Below are positions 53,955 to 63,238 of a stretch of 64,000 nt of DNA, in pieces; position 1 is the first letter of the stretch; the number at the start of each line of letters is the position of its first letter. The notes beneath the pieces were generated by a model that searched no databases, was not told the DNA's origin, and saw only the letters and a list, made by a program, of their open reading frames with translations. Source of the stretch: Flavisolibacter ginsengisoli DSM 18119 (GTDB taxonomy: Bacteria; Bacteroidota; Bacteroidia; Chitinophagales; Chitinophagaceae); NCBI RefSeq assembly GCF_900129295.1, contig NZ_FQUU01000010.1, forward strand, positions 1 through 64,000, written 5' to 3'. Both the position numbers and the translations under genes were made by a program.

Positions 53955-54866
53955 ATGGCAACAAAGAACAAAACGCTTATTGTTATTGCAGGTCCTACGG
54001 CAGTTGGTAAAACTGCTGTTGCTATTGACATCGCCCGCCATTTGCAAACAGAGATCATTTCAGCCGACAGCCGCCAATGCTACCGCGAATTGAATATTGG
54101 TGTGGCCCGTCCCTCGGAAGAGGAATTGTCTGCAGTGAAACATCATTTCATTGCCTCGCACTCCATACATGAAAAAGTAAACGCTGTAACATTTGAGCAA
54201 TATGCGCTTGCTGCCCTTGACAACATATACCGGGACCGTGATATTGCAGTGGTAGTGGGCGGTACAGGCCTCTACATAAAGGCCTTGCTGGAAGGTATGG
54301 ATGAAATACCTGGAGTGCCGGAGATATTGCATAATGAATTGATCCATGAATACAATAAAAATGGACTTGAGTGGTTGCAGGACCAGGTTAGGACATTAGA
54401 TCCTGCATTTTATGAAAAGGGAGAGATTCAAAACCCACAGCGTTTATTGCGTGCACTGGAAGTATGGAAGGCAACTGGCAGGTCGCTCATGGATTTTCGC
54501 AAAGGAGAAAAAACACCCCGTTACTTCGACGTCATTAAGATTGGCCTGCAATTACCCCAGGCAGACCTGCACCATAATATTAATAAAAGGGTGGAGGCAA
54601 TGATGGAACATGGATTGTTGGAGGAAGTGCGGTTGCTGATACCATGGCAACACCTGAATGCGCTGCAAACTGTTGGATATAGAGAACTTTTTGATCATTT
54701 CAATGGTGAAATTTCATTGACTGGAGCTATCGAACGGATAAAGATCTCAACCCGGCAATATGCAAAGCGGCAGCTTACATGGTTTAGAAAAGACAATGAG
54801 TATCATTGGTGTTTACCTGGCGTTACCCATGTACAGAGCTATTTGCGAAGCATTTCGGTCTCCTGA
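53955..54866 (+). CDS. miaA: tRNA dimethylallyltransferase
   Basis: The 303-residue enzyme transfers a dimethylallyl group to N6 of A37 in tRNAs reading UNN codons. It has the P-loop IAGPTAVGKTAVA (13-20 core) and DSRQCYRELNIGVARPS near 38-54, the motif that contacts the tRNA and diphosphate. A later AVVVGGTGLYIKALLEGM and RLLRALEVWKATGRS complete the family set, with QYAKRQLTWFRKD near the end. Length is normal. Its 3' end overlaps the convergent sensor kinase by 28 bases. Confidence 0.95.
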   Translation: MATKNKTLIVIAGPTAVGKTAVAIDIARHLQTEIISADSRQCYRELNIGVARPSEEELSAVKHHFIASHSIHEKVNAVTFEQYALAALDNIYRDRDIAVVVGGTGLYIKALLEGMDEIPGVPEILHNELIHEYNKNGLEWLQDQVRTLDPAFYEKGEIQNPQRLLRALEVWKATGRSLMDFRKGEKTPRYFDVIKIGLQLPQADLHHNINKRVEAMMEHGLLEEVRLLIPWQHLNALQTVGYRELFDHFNGEISLTGAIERIKISTRQYAKRQLTWFRKDNEYHWCLPGVTHVQSYLRSISVS

Positions 54867-56623
54867 AGATTATCCTGCACTTCATTGTCTTCCCTTTTGT
54901 GCAGTTTTTGATTTTGTGGAACAATTATATAGAAACAGGCACCCTTATTTTCTTCAGCTTTCGCATAGATCAATCCATTATGATTCTCTATTACTTTTTT
55001 ACAAAGAGCCAATCCAATTCCGGATCCCGGGTACGCCTGCCTGTCATTCAATCTTTTGAACAAGCCGAATATCTGGTCTGAATATTCAGAACTGAATCCA
55101 ATACCATTATCCTGGAATTTGATCTCATAATAGGTTGATTCCCCGGGTAGCCCACGCGCTCCTTTTTCAATATCATTCAATTCTTTACTGGTGATCATAA
55201 TTTGTGGAGAAACTCCTTCCCGGGCAAACTTGAATGAATTGTTGACAAGGTTGTAAAACAACTGGGTCATTTGAAGCGGAATAGCTTCAATTATGGGTAG
55301 GGTATTTGATTCAATGCTTCCTCCTGTCTGGCTGATAGTCAGATCAAAATCCGAACGCACTCCTTCCAGTATCTTATTAAGGTCTGTCTGTTCATAAAGA
55401 TCCTCTTTTCGCATGCTGGAGAAGCTTAAAATATCCCTGATCAAAACAGACATGCGTTCTGCTGACCGCATGATCTTGTCCAGCTGTATCTTCCCTTTTT
55501 CATCCAGGTGTTCCGATTGAGTTTCCTGGAGGTAACTTCCAAAGGCTCTTATCTTTCGCAAAGGCTCCTGCAGGTCATGACTGGCTACATAGGCATATTG
55601 CTCCAGCTCCTTATTCGAGCGCTCCAGTTGAGTAATGTTGTCCTTTAGTTCTTCCTCATACTTTTTGAGCTGGGTAATATCCTGGAACGAAGCTGTTAGT
55701 CCATCACCCATTTTTACAAGCGATACCAGTAACCATCGTTGCGTTTGACCATCTTCAAAATAGGCTTCAAAAACAGAGGATTGACCTGATTCCACAACTT
55801 CTACGTATTGCTCAAATAGGTTTATATCTTTTACCGAAGTACGAAATGCTTTAATATTATTTCCCATCACTTTGCTGGCATTAATGCCTATCAGTGTTTC
55901 TATTGCCTTGTTGGCAAAAGCCAGGCTGAAATCTGTGATAACACCGTCCTTTCTTAAAGCCTTATAATTGACTATTCCATTTTGAGAGGTATTCAGAACA
56001 GATTCAAGAAATCCTTCCAGCCATAGTCTCTTTTGAGAAAGAAATAATGTAGAAATAAAAGTGGAGATAATAATGGTAACGGCCAGTAGTGCAAAGACAA
56101 CGCTTACTATATTGTTGGCGCGCATCGAATCTTTCAGCTTTGCATTCCTGCTTACCAGCAATTCATTTTCATGGGCAACACCCCTGTTGATGATCTCGTG
56201 AATATCAAATAAATAATCCAGGCGCCAGGCTTCCCCGGATTGAATGATCTCGGCGATGTTCTTCTGTAATATGGTGTATATCTGCCCGCTGATCATGGTT
56301 GATAAGGAATCTACCAGCCGCGTTTGTTCCTTGTTATCCTTAACAAGGATTTTTAGTTCCGCCAGTTCACCATTGATCTGTAAACCCTCATTCTTATACA
56401 GCTTATAGAAATTATTCTCAGGTATAGAGTCGTAAGTGGGACTGTAGATCTCAGCGCTTTTAAAATGATTGGAAAGCCGTTCAAATAAGGTTATAACATT
56501 CCGCGTATGATTGACCGCATTATTATATTCCTTCATGTTATCAAAACTCATGCGGTTTAAAATGATCACCACTATCAACAATATGAATGAAATACCAAAA
56601 GCATAAAAAGTTCTTTTACTCAT
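54839..56623 (-). CDS. PAS-containing sensor histidine kinase
   Basis: The 594-residue protein has a transmembrane helix at ~8-23, a periplasmic helical region (~28-170) like a CHASE3 sensor, a second helix at ~171-195, a PAS domain at ~205-320, HisKA with H349 (YAYVASHDLQEPLRKI), and an ATPase domain: N box near 458-462, G1 DNGIGF (505-510), G2 GSGIGLAL (533-540). It should phosphorylate a response regulator that is not next to it. Both signalling and ATP sites are intact. It overlaps miaA at its end. Confidence 0.9.
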   Translation of the reverse strand: MSKRTFYAFGISFILLIVVIILNRMSFDNMKEYNNAVNHTRNVITLFERLSNHFKSAEIYSPTYDSIPENNFYKLYKNEGLQINGELAELKILVKDNKEQTRLVDSLSTMISGQIYTILQKNIAEIIQSGEAWRLDYLFDIHEIINRGVAHENELLVSRNAKLKDSMRANNIVSVVFALLAVTIIISTFISTLFLSQKRLWLEGFLESVLNTSQNGIVNYKALRKDGVITDFSLAFANKAIETLIGINASKVMGNNIKAFRTSVKDINLFEQYVEVVESGQSSVFEAYFEDGQTQRWLLVSLVKMGDGLTASFQDITQLKKYEEELKDNITQLERSNKELEQYAYVASHDLQEPLRKIRAFGSYLQETQSEHLDEKGKIQLDKIMRSAERMSVLIRDILSFSSMRKEDLYEQTDLNKILEGVRSDFDLTISQTGGSIESNTLPIIEAIPLQMTQLFYNLVNNSFKFAREGVSPQIMITSKELNDIEKGARGLPGESTYYEIKFQDNGIGFSSEYSDQIFGLFKRLNDRQAYPGSGIGLALCKKVIENHNGLIYAKAEENKGACFYIIVPQNQKLHKREDNEVQDNLQETEMLRK

Positions 56624-56775
56624 TTGCTGACGCTTCTTTAGATCTTAAACCAAGAGGATAAATACAAAGGGAAATATTTTAGTATTTCAATAGCCTGGAA
56701 ACCTTAAACCAATAAAATTATGTAAAGAACGGTTGTAAGTTTCATGGTAATGAGGTTTCTTTATCTTTTTATTCT

Positions 56776-57648
56776 ATGAAACAACTAATCCTTACTACTT
56801 GTCTTTATCTCTTTTCCCTGTGTGTCTATTCACAGGATTCAACTTCTCTTAGCAAAATGCAGGCCGGCATCCAATTGAACACCATACCTTACCTGTCCGT
56901 CAATAATTCAGATACATTTTACAGTAATTCCCTGGTGGTGGCACCATTTATACGTTATTATTACCAGGGGTTTGGAGTGAAATATGCGCCCTATTTTATC
57001 ACTGGTGGCAGCAAGCCGGGTATCTACATGCAAACGGTTACTGCAGGCTACGAGCAATACAATAAGGAACATATCAACCTTGACCTTTCCTATACCCATT
57101 TTTTCTTTTCCGGCAATAGTACCATTCCTTACACACCATTAAATAATGAACTCTATGGTTTTATTAGTTTAAAAAAACCATGGCTGGCACCTTTATTAAG
57201 CGTTGACCTTGGCTTTGGTAAAGATGAATCAGGCCAGGAACAGGCAGGTCTTAATGCTGCTGCAGGCCTCAGTCATAGCTTTACCAGTAATGGCACGCAT
57301 TTGTTTTCCTCTATTGAAATTGATCCCTCCCTGTTGGTAAATGGATCAGCCAATGATTTTTATTCTTTTCTTACTTCTTCTAAATACATCACCCATAATA
57401 AAAATTATGGAAACTACATAAAGACCAATGGACGGGCCAGAAGACAGACTGGAGGTGGTTCTACGGGCTCACAATCAACAACAAAGGCAGGTAGCCCGTT
57501 TGTATTCAGTAATATGGAGTTGAATGTCTATTCAGATCTTACAGCACACCATTTCGAGATCATACCTGTTGCCAGCTTGTATTTTCCCTTAGAAAAAACA
57601 TTACCGGTTTCAGGTTACTGGGAATTGAAACTGGCCTATGATTTTTAA
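56776..57648 (+). CDS. Secreted outer-membrane-like hypothetical protein
   Basis: The 290-residue protein has a signal peptide (MKQLILTTCLYLFSLCVYS) and beta-rich sequence typical of an outer-membrane barrel of 10-14 strands, with a final WELKLAYDF ending in Phe. Residues ~215-240 are a Gly/Ser/Thr-rich loop. I do not recognise a family. Its stop overlaps the next convergent gene by 4 bases. Role unknown. Confidence 0.6.
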   Translation: MKQLILTTCLYLFSLCVYSQDSTSLSKMQAGIQLNTIPYLSVNNSDTFYSNSLVVAPFIRYYYQGFGVKYAPYFITGGSKPGIYMQTVTAGYEQYNKEHINLDLSYTHFFFSGNSTIPYTPLNNELYGFISLKKPWLAPLLSVDLGFGKDESGQEQAGLNAAAGLSHSFTSNGTHLFSSIEIDPSLLVNGSANDFYSFLTSSKYITHNKNYGNYIKTNGRARRQTGGGSTGSQSTTKAGSPFVFSNMELNVYSDLTAHHFEIIPVASLYFPLEKTLPVSGYWELKLAYDF

Positions 57649-59186
57649 AACTTGAAGCCTACCGTACCAACTATATTGCTTGCTGTATTTTTTAGATTGG
57701 CTGCATAATAAGGAGCGCTTTCAAGCCTGTATGCATAATTCACATCCTTATTGATAGCATAAATATAAGTAAGGTCAATAAAAAAACCTTTGTTGCGGTA
57801 ACCAAGTCCGCCGCTTAGGTTCATCTTGCTTCCATTTTCACCTTTGATATCCTGGTAAGGATTACTATAATAAGATGCTCCCAACCTTGCCATAATGGTC
57901 GTGAATTTTAATTCACCACCCACCCTGAAGTTAAAAGCGCCTTTATAAGCCTTGTCAATTGCATTATTCAGGGATTTCAGGTAATTCTTTGTGGTTTCAT
58001 CGCTGTTATTATCAGCGTCCGGCTGAAAAGAAGATGCCTTATAATTGACATACTCAACATCAGCAGTTATAAATCCTCTTTGTTTTGTCACATCCTGTAT
58101 CTCACGTATTACATACGATATGCTTCCAATAACCTTGTACGGAGTTACCAGCAGGTATTTGAATTCAGAAGGCTGGTCATTCATATAGCTTTTTGAATTA
58201 TCCTTCCAGGCACTGTCTGCAGGAACATCATCATTCACTACTACTGAGGCCTCATAATTATCCGTGAGGGAATAAAAGGTGGGTGTGTGCACGGCCAGGC
58301 CTAATCTCCAGGCTTCAGCAGGTTTGTAAATAACACCTGCCTTCAGGTTTACACCCACTCCTGATGTATGCAGTTTGTCTGTAAACATGCCATAATCAAA
58401 ATGGTTATTGGGATTAGTTGTGGCATCTGCTTCCACAAATTCAGATTCTTTTTTATAATTAAGGATAGGGACACCAAAGCTTCCCCCTATCATGATCTTA
58501 TCCTTAAGGTTCACGGCCATTCCAAAAGAAAATTCATTAATGCCTCCACGGTTTTTAATTGACTGTTGCTGCAACAATCCAGTGGCTACCGGGGCGCTTG
58601 TTTCAAATCGGTTTATTTGTCCTGAACTGTTCTTTACAGCATCTACCCAATAGGTATTGTATGCAAGACTGGCACCTAAAGGAAATTCCGTTTCAACTCT
58701 TGAATCTTTGATGCCGCTGTTGTTTAATTCTTCAGCAAATTTCTGTGCAAAGGAGCTTTGCGTGTTTTTCCCCTTGTATATGATATCACTGTTGAAATCA
58801 GCTGTATGATTAAAAGCTATACTGAATGATGTATTTCGCACATTGCCCCGGCCATCGCCACTACCCATAACAAACCCTGTTGTTCCCAAAGCGAACCTTT
58901 GGGTTTTATCCTGGTCCGTAGTACCCAGGTAAGTGCCTTTGGTCTTTCCGGATTGGTAAAGAGGGGTAATGATAAAATCACCTGTTTTGAAAAAAGCAAG
59001 CCCGGCAGGGTTCACATAATTGGCTGTGATATCGCCTCCCAGGGAGCCCATAGCGCCACCTATAGCTTGTGTACGTGCACTTCCTCCTGGTGTATACCAT
59101 GAAAAGCGAAGTGCATCAGCAGGCTCCTGTGCCATTACAGCAGCGCAGCAAATGATACCATGTATAAAGAGTACTGTTTTCTTCAT
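57645..59186 (-). CDS. FadL/OmpP1-like outer-membrane transport protein
   Basis: I use the start M13 (ATG at 59184-59186), giving a signal peptide, MKKTVLFIHGIICCAAVMAQ. Residues after it, LRFSWYTPGGSARTQAIGGA followed by SLGGDITANYVNPAGLAFF, are the FadL/OmpP1 (and PorV-like) N-terminal signature that plugs the barrel. The rest alternates barrel strands to a final VGTVGFKF. Such proteins pass hydrophobic compounds or serve the type IX system. Which one applies is not clear, as the length of ~513 residues suits both. Confidence 0.8.
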   Translation of the reverse strand: MKKTVLFIHGIICCAAVMAQEPADALRFSWYTPGGSARTQAIGGAMGSLGGDITANYVNPAGLAFFKTGDFIITPLYQSGKTKGTYLGTTDQDKTQRFALGTTGFVMGSGDGRGNVRNTSFSIAFNHTADFNSDIIYKGKNTQSSFAQKFAEELNNSGIKDSRVETEFPLGASLAYNTYWVDAVKNSSGQINRFETSAPVATGLLQQQSIKNRGGINEFSFGMAVNLKDKIMIGGSFGVPILNYKKESEFVEADATTNPNNHFDYGMFTDKLHTSGVGVNLKAGVIYKPAEAWRLGLAVHTPTFYSLTDNYEASVVVNDDVPADSAWKDNSKSYMNDQPSEFKYLLVTPYKVIGSISYVIREIQDVTKQRGFITADVEYVNYKASSFQPDADNNSDETTKNYLKSLNNAIDKAYKGAFNFRVGGELKFTTIMARLGASYYSNPYQDIKGENGSKMNLSGGLGYRNKGFFIDLTYIYAINKDVNYAYRLESAPYYAANLKNTASNIVGTVGFKF

Positions 59187-59280
59187 AATAAAGCGTTTTA
59201 TAATAGGGTTCTTCCAGGACAAAGCAATCTAATAAGGCCACCTAAAAGGTACCTTTAGGATAAAAAGGCATTGATTCATT

Positions 59281-59958
59281 TTAATTTCTTCCCCTGGTAG
59301 CATTACCCCTGCTGCTGCCGGAACTTCCGGAAGAAGAACTGCCTGATGAAGAGGAGTTGCTGTTTGATGGCGCACTATAGGTTTTTGAATTACCTGAACT
59401 GCTGCCAGAACTGCCAAATACTTCACGTAAAAAACTTCCGGCGTTCGTACCGCTGTTCTTGTAATTATTATTGTTGCTGGCCGGTGCAGAATAAGTACGG
59501 GGAACACTGGAGGTGAACCCTTTTGGATTATTCGGTTGCACAGGTGTGTCAAAAACACGCAGGTTAAAAGTGCGCGGTTTATTGTAAACAGTGGCTTTAG
59601 GGTTGTAAACAACTACCGTGTTGCAATTATAATATGGATTATACAATACATTCCAGTAACCTACGGTATTCCAGGAATTGTAATATAAATAAGGATTGGA
59701 AGGATAATAACCATAGTAATAATTATCATCCAGAGTAGACCATCTGCGGTCACGAACCTTCATGCGTAGATAACGGTCGTCACGGTATTCATCTTCATTC
59801 TGATACATCCGGTCATCCTGCTTTTCTACACGCACATATTCATCTTGCTGGCGTGCAGGAGAAAAATAAACATCATCAGGCGTTTGTCCTGTTTTGTATG
59901 CTGAAGTACAACTGGCGAAAACAAATACAAGGGAAAAGAAAGGTATATATGATTTCAT
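59281..59958 (-). CDS. Low-complexity lipoprotein
   Basis: Using the ATG at 59956-59958 the product has 225 residues with a lipobox FASC. The middle is rich in Asp, Tyr, Asn and Arg (DDNYYYGYYPSNPYLYYNSW). The C-terminus from ~180 is Ser/Gly/Asn-rich and repetitive. It is likely surface exposed. No known domain is seen. It precedes the FadL-like gene on the same strand with a 94-base gap. Confidence 0.65.
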   Translation of the reverse strand: MKSYIPFFSLVFVFASCTSAYKTGQTPDDVYFSPARQQDEYVRVEKQDDRMYQNEDEYRDDRYLRMKVRDRRWSTLDDNYYYGYYPSNPYLYYNSWNTVGYWNVLYNPYYNCNTVVVYNPKATVYNKPRTFNLRVFDTPVQPNNPKGFTSSVPRTYSAPASNNNNYKNSGTNAGSFLREVFGSSGSSSGNSKTYSAPSNSNSSSSGSSSSGSSGSSRGNATRGRN

Positions 59959-60157
59959 GGCAGATGATTTAGAGGTTAATATTACTTTTGCCATCTCACA
60001 GTAAATTTCTACAATTTGCTGTTAATTAAAAGATAATTGTATTACTGATTTTTCTGGTCTTTGTTTCCGCTTCAAAGTTCTGAAATGTTTTCCAGCTTAC
60101 CATCAGTGTTACAGAATAAACAAGACTAAAAAGAGAGAATAAATTATAAACAAAAGT

Positions 60158-61633
60158 ATGAGCAAAGAGATCACTTCAAGGGAACAGGATTACTCGCAAT
60201 GGTACAATGACCTGGTAATAAAAGGAAGCCTGGCAGATTATTCCGCTGTCAGGGGCTGTATGGTGATCAAACCTTATGGTTTTGCCCTCTGGGAAAACAT
60301 GAGGGATGCACTGGATAAAATGTTCAAGGATACAGGACATGTCAATGCTTATTTCCCATTGTTCATACCCAAAAGCTTCCTGAGCAAGGAAGCTGCCCAC
60401 GTGGAAGGATTTGCCAAGGAATGTGCCGTGGTGACGCATTACCGTTTGATGAATGATCCTAATGGTGGTGGCATTGTGGTAGATCCTGAAGCCAAACTTG
60501 AGGAAGAACTGATCGTGCGTCCTACCAGTGAGACCATTATCTGGAATACTTATAAAGACTGGATTCAGTCATACCGCGACCTGCCCATATTGGTCAACCA
60601 GTGGGCTAATGTGGTGCGCTGGGAAATGCGTACAAGGCTATTCCTCCGTACAGCAGAATTCCTCTGGCAGGAAGGTCATACCGCCCATGCCACTCCTGAA
60701 GAAGCAATTGCAGAAACAAGGCAGATGCTGGAAGTATACGCCACCTTCGCCGAAGAGTTCATGGCCTTGCCGGTGATCCGTGGCGTTAAGACGGAAAGCG
60801 AACGTTTTGCAGGTGCAGTGGATACCTATTGCATTGAAGCGCTCATGCAGGATGGTAAGGCCCTGCAGGCAGGTACCTCTCACTTCCTTGGGCAGAACTT
60901 TGCCAAAGCATTCGACGTAAAATTCCTGAGTAAGGAAAACCAGTTGGAATACGTCTGGGCTACCAGTTGGGGTGTAAGCACCCGTTTGATCGGTGCCCTG
61001 GTAATGGCGCACAGTGATGATGATGGACTGGTATTACCTCCTAAGATCGCCCCACTGCAGGTTGTCATAGTGCCTATCTATAAAGGTGATGAACAAAAAG
61101 CACAGATAGGTGCTAAAGCTGATGAAATAATGAAAGGATTAAAGGCCCTCGGTATCAGGGTGAAATATGATGATAATGACAATGCACGTCCCGGGTGGAA
61201 GTTTGCCGAGCATGAGTTGAAAGGTGTTCCGGTTCGTTTGGCACTGGGGGCCCGCGATCTGGCCAATAACCTTGTAGAAGTAGCCAGGAGAGATACGAAA
61301 GCAAAAGAATCCATATCACTGGATGGGGTAGTGGAGCACATTGAAAAGCTGTTGGTCGATATACAACAAAGCATGTACAATAAAGCTGCTGCCTATAGGG
61401 AAGAACATATTACGAAGGTGGATAGCTGGGAAGAATTTGAAAAGGTATTGGATGAAAAAGGTGGTTTTGTATCCGCTCATTGGGACGGCACTGCTGAAAC
61501 CGAAGATGCCATCAAAGAAAAGACTAAGGCTACCATTCGTTGCATTCCTTTGAATAATACCCAGGAAGATGGAAAGTGCATTCTTACCGGCAAACCTTCC
61601 AAGGAGCGGGTGCTCTTTGCAAGGGCTTATTAA
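60158..61633 (+). CDS. proS: Prolyl-tRNA synthetase (short, ProS type 3)
   Basis: The 491-residue class II synthetase charges tRNA-Pro. Motif 2 is seen in [20 protein letters not shown], preceded by [12 protein letters not shown]. Motif 3 lies near [20 protein letters not shown]. The anticodon-binding domain begins near residue 300 ([15 protein letters not shown]). The length fits the archaeal-type ProS, which lacks the ~180-residue editing insertion of E. coli ProS. The gene stands alone on the plus strand. Confidence 0.95.
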   Translation: MSKEITSREQDYSQWYNDLVIKGSLADYSAVRGCMVIKPYGFALWENMRDALDKMFKDTGHVNAYFPLFIPKSFLSKEAAHVEGFAKECAVVTHYRLMNDPNGGGIVVDPEAKLEEELIVRPTSETIIWNTYKDWIQSYRDLPILVNQWANVVRWEMRTRLFLRTAEFLWQEGHTAHATPEEAIAETRQMLEVYATFAEEFMALPVIRGVKTESERFAGAVDTYCIEALMQDGKALQAGTSHFLGQNFAKAFDVKFLSKENQLEYVWATSWGVSTRLIGALVMAHSDDDGLVLPPKIAPLQVVIVPIYKGDEQKAQIGAKADEIMKGLKALGIRVKYDDNDNARPGWKFAEHELKGVPVRLALGARDLANNLVEVARRDTKAKESISLDGVVEHIEKLLVDIQQSMYNKAAAYREEHITKVDSWEEFEKVLDEKGGFVSAHWDGTAETEDAIKEKTKATIRCIPLNNTQEDGKCILTGKPSKERVLFARAY

Positions 61634-61814
61634 GAAAGAGTCGGAAGCCAGGAGTCTGTAGTCGGGAGTCATGAGCAGTCTATAAAATTGTTGCCTGTTC
61701 TATATCTGTCATTACATTGTTTGTGGTTGAAAAATTTATTCATTAGCCATTTTACGATCTTCAGTTCAGAGCTCAACCTTCTTTGCAATACAATATTCCT
61801 ATTGATTTGATCTT

Positions 61815-61857
61815 ATCCCGCAAGTCTTCCTGGATATTCCCAGGCGGCTTGCGGGAT
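61815..61857 (+). repeat. Large stem-loop, 43 bases
   Basis: Outer arms ATCCCGCAAG (61815-61824) and CTTGCGGGAT (61848-61857) are exact complements. Inside, CCTGG (61829-61833) pairs with CCAGG (61840-61844) around six bases. No T run follows, so it may be a structured RNA or repeat, not a simple terminator. Confidence 0.7.
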
Positions 61858-62164
61858 TATTGTATGCTTCCTTCCCAGTTCATGATATCACTGGCAGCCA
61901 TTATTGTATCATATTTTAAGAAGCAGCTGTCTTTCTTCAATATAGACTCCCGATAAATAATAATCCTTTCTATGCCTGGTAGTCAGGTAAAAAGGATCTT
62001 CCTCGTCTTGTCAACAATGACTGGGTAAAATACTAAAAAAATTAGCACTTCCTATCAATACTGGACTATTTTTTTATCCACCTGGTATCTTAGGTCATTT
62101 CGGGGTGATACTTAAAGAATATAAGAAAGTTGCAGGGCCAATGTAAAAACCAAGCAATTGATGG

Positions 62165-62250
62165 GATGTCCCGAAGATATCCCGAGGATATCCCGAGGAT
62201 AAGCCGACGATAAGCCGACTCTAATAGGGTCGGGATATCCTCGGGATATC
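62165..62250. repeat. 11-bp tandem array with 21-bp inverted copy
   Basis: Five adjacent 11-base units: GATGTCCCGAA, GATATCCCGAG twice, GATAAGCCGAC twice (62165-62219). Bases 62230-62250 are the exact reverse complement of 62176-62196, giving a 21-bp perfect stem whose 33-base loop contains the two GATAAGCCGAC units. Confidence 0.85.
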
Positions 62251-62887
62251 TATGGCTTATGCATGGGTTAACAATGGAAGATGATGCAACCTGGTATAGG
62301 TTGACTATAGAATCCTTGGAAGAAAAGCAGAGCTATGGAACACGGATTTTGGGGATAATTTCATTGCTTAACCGGCAATTGCTCCCGGGTCAAACGGCTA
62401 GTGTCGAGCTGGGAAATTTTGAGATATAAACCTTAACCCTGCTTTTGTTTAGTCATAGGCTTGAAACTGTAGGTCTTAAATATGAATATCTTATGTAAGG
62501 TTATTGGTATTCAGAACAAAAACCATTTTTCCTTCAAATAGCAATTAGATAAGTTTTAACCAATTTATCTATCATACCTGCGTTATAGTGAAGAGATAAA
62601 GCTATTTCGTGTATTTGCGCAATCATTTCCATAATGGCAATTATCATGTTTTTAGCTCTATTTCTTTCGTAACTTTAAAAGAACGAAAAGGCCATAGTTA
62701 TAGCAGGGCTTTAATTGCTTGATTGGAATTTCTCCAGCTTGTGGACAATGACCCACACAATGATACTCAAGGATCCTATCCTTAATAAACCACAGCAGCT
62801 AACTGCAGGCACTAATTTCTGTGAACGGAATATGTTTTAAGCCAGGCATTCCTACAATTTGATTTCTTGATATAAAAACGATACGTT

Positions 62888-63091
62888 ATGACATCATCAA
62901 TTAAGTGGATCGTATTATGCCTGATGTTTGCGGTTATTTCAATATGGTTATATACAGCCATTGATAGTAACTGGTCTCAGGAGAATCACGCGAGCATCTG
63001 GTTGACAATTTGCTTTTTCCTTTCCGCAGTAGCTACAATTTTATGTGGCTTCAGTGCTATAGAAAATAACGATGAACTGGCAAGGAAATAA
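62888..63091 (+). CDS. Small two-span membrane protein
   Basis: The 67-residue product has two hydrophobic helices, IVLCLMFAVISIWLYTAI (8-25) and ASIWLTICFFLSAVATILC (~35-53), with a short polar tail. The ATG has AT-rich sequence before it and no strong ribosome site, normal for this phylum. I know of no family. It could be real or spurious, but two clean helices and the isolated position favour real. Confidence 0.5.
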   Translation: MTSSIKWIVLCLMFAVISIWLYTAIDSNWSQENHASIWLTICFFLSAVATILCGFSAIENNDELARK

Positions 63092-63238
63092 GCAAGCCAG
63101 GTATTCCATGTATTTTGTGTCGATACACCCTGGGAGGAAATGAATCTATACTTTTCACTGGCCTAAAAGGTAACGGTGAGGCCGGGGTGTAATATTTTAT
63201 TGCAGTATTGGCAATAAACTTCTTAAAAGCTGGTTATT

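Larger units (their letters stand above)
61634..62887. other. 1254-base gene-poor region with hairpins and tandem repeats
   Basis: After proS no coding frame with support is present for over a kilobase. A short GTCGGAAG/GTCGGGAGTC direct repeat lies at about 61643-61670. A large hairpin (61815-61857) and an 11-bp tandem array with an inverted copy (62165-62250) are listed separately. The rest is AT-rich with nothing recognised. Confidence 0.6.

Noticed and set aside
62165-62219. Short tandem repeats as a CRISPR array
   Set aside because: Units are 11 bases with no spacers between them and there are no cas genes.
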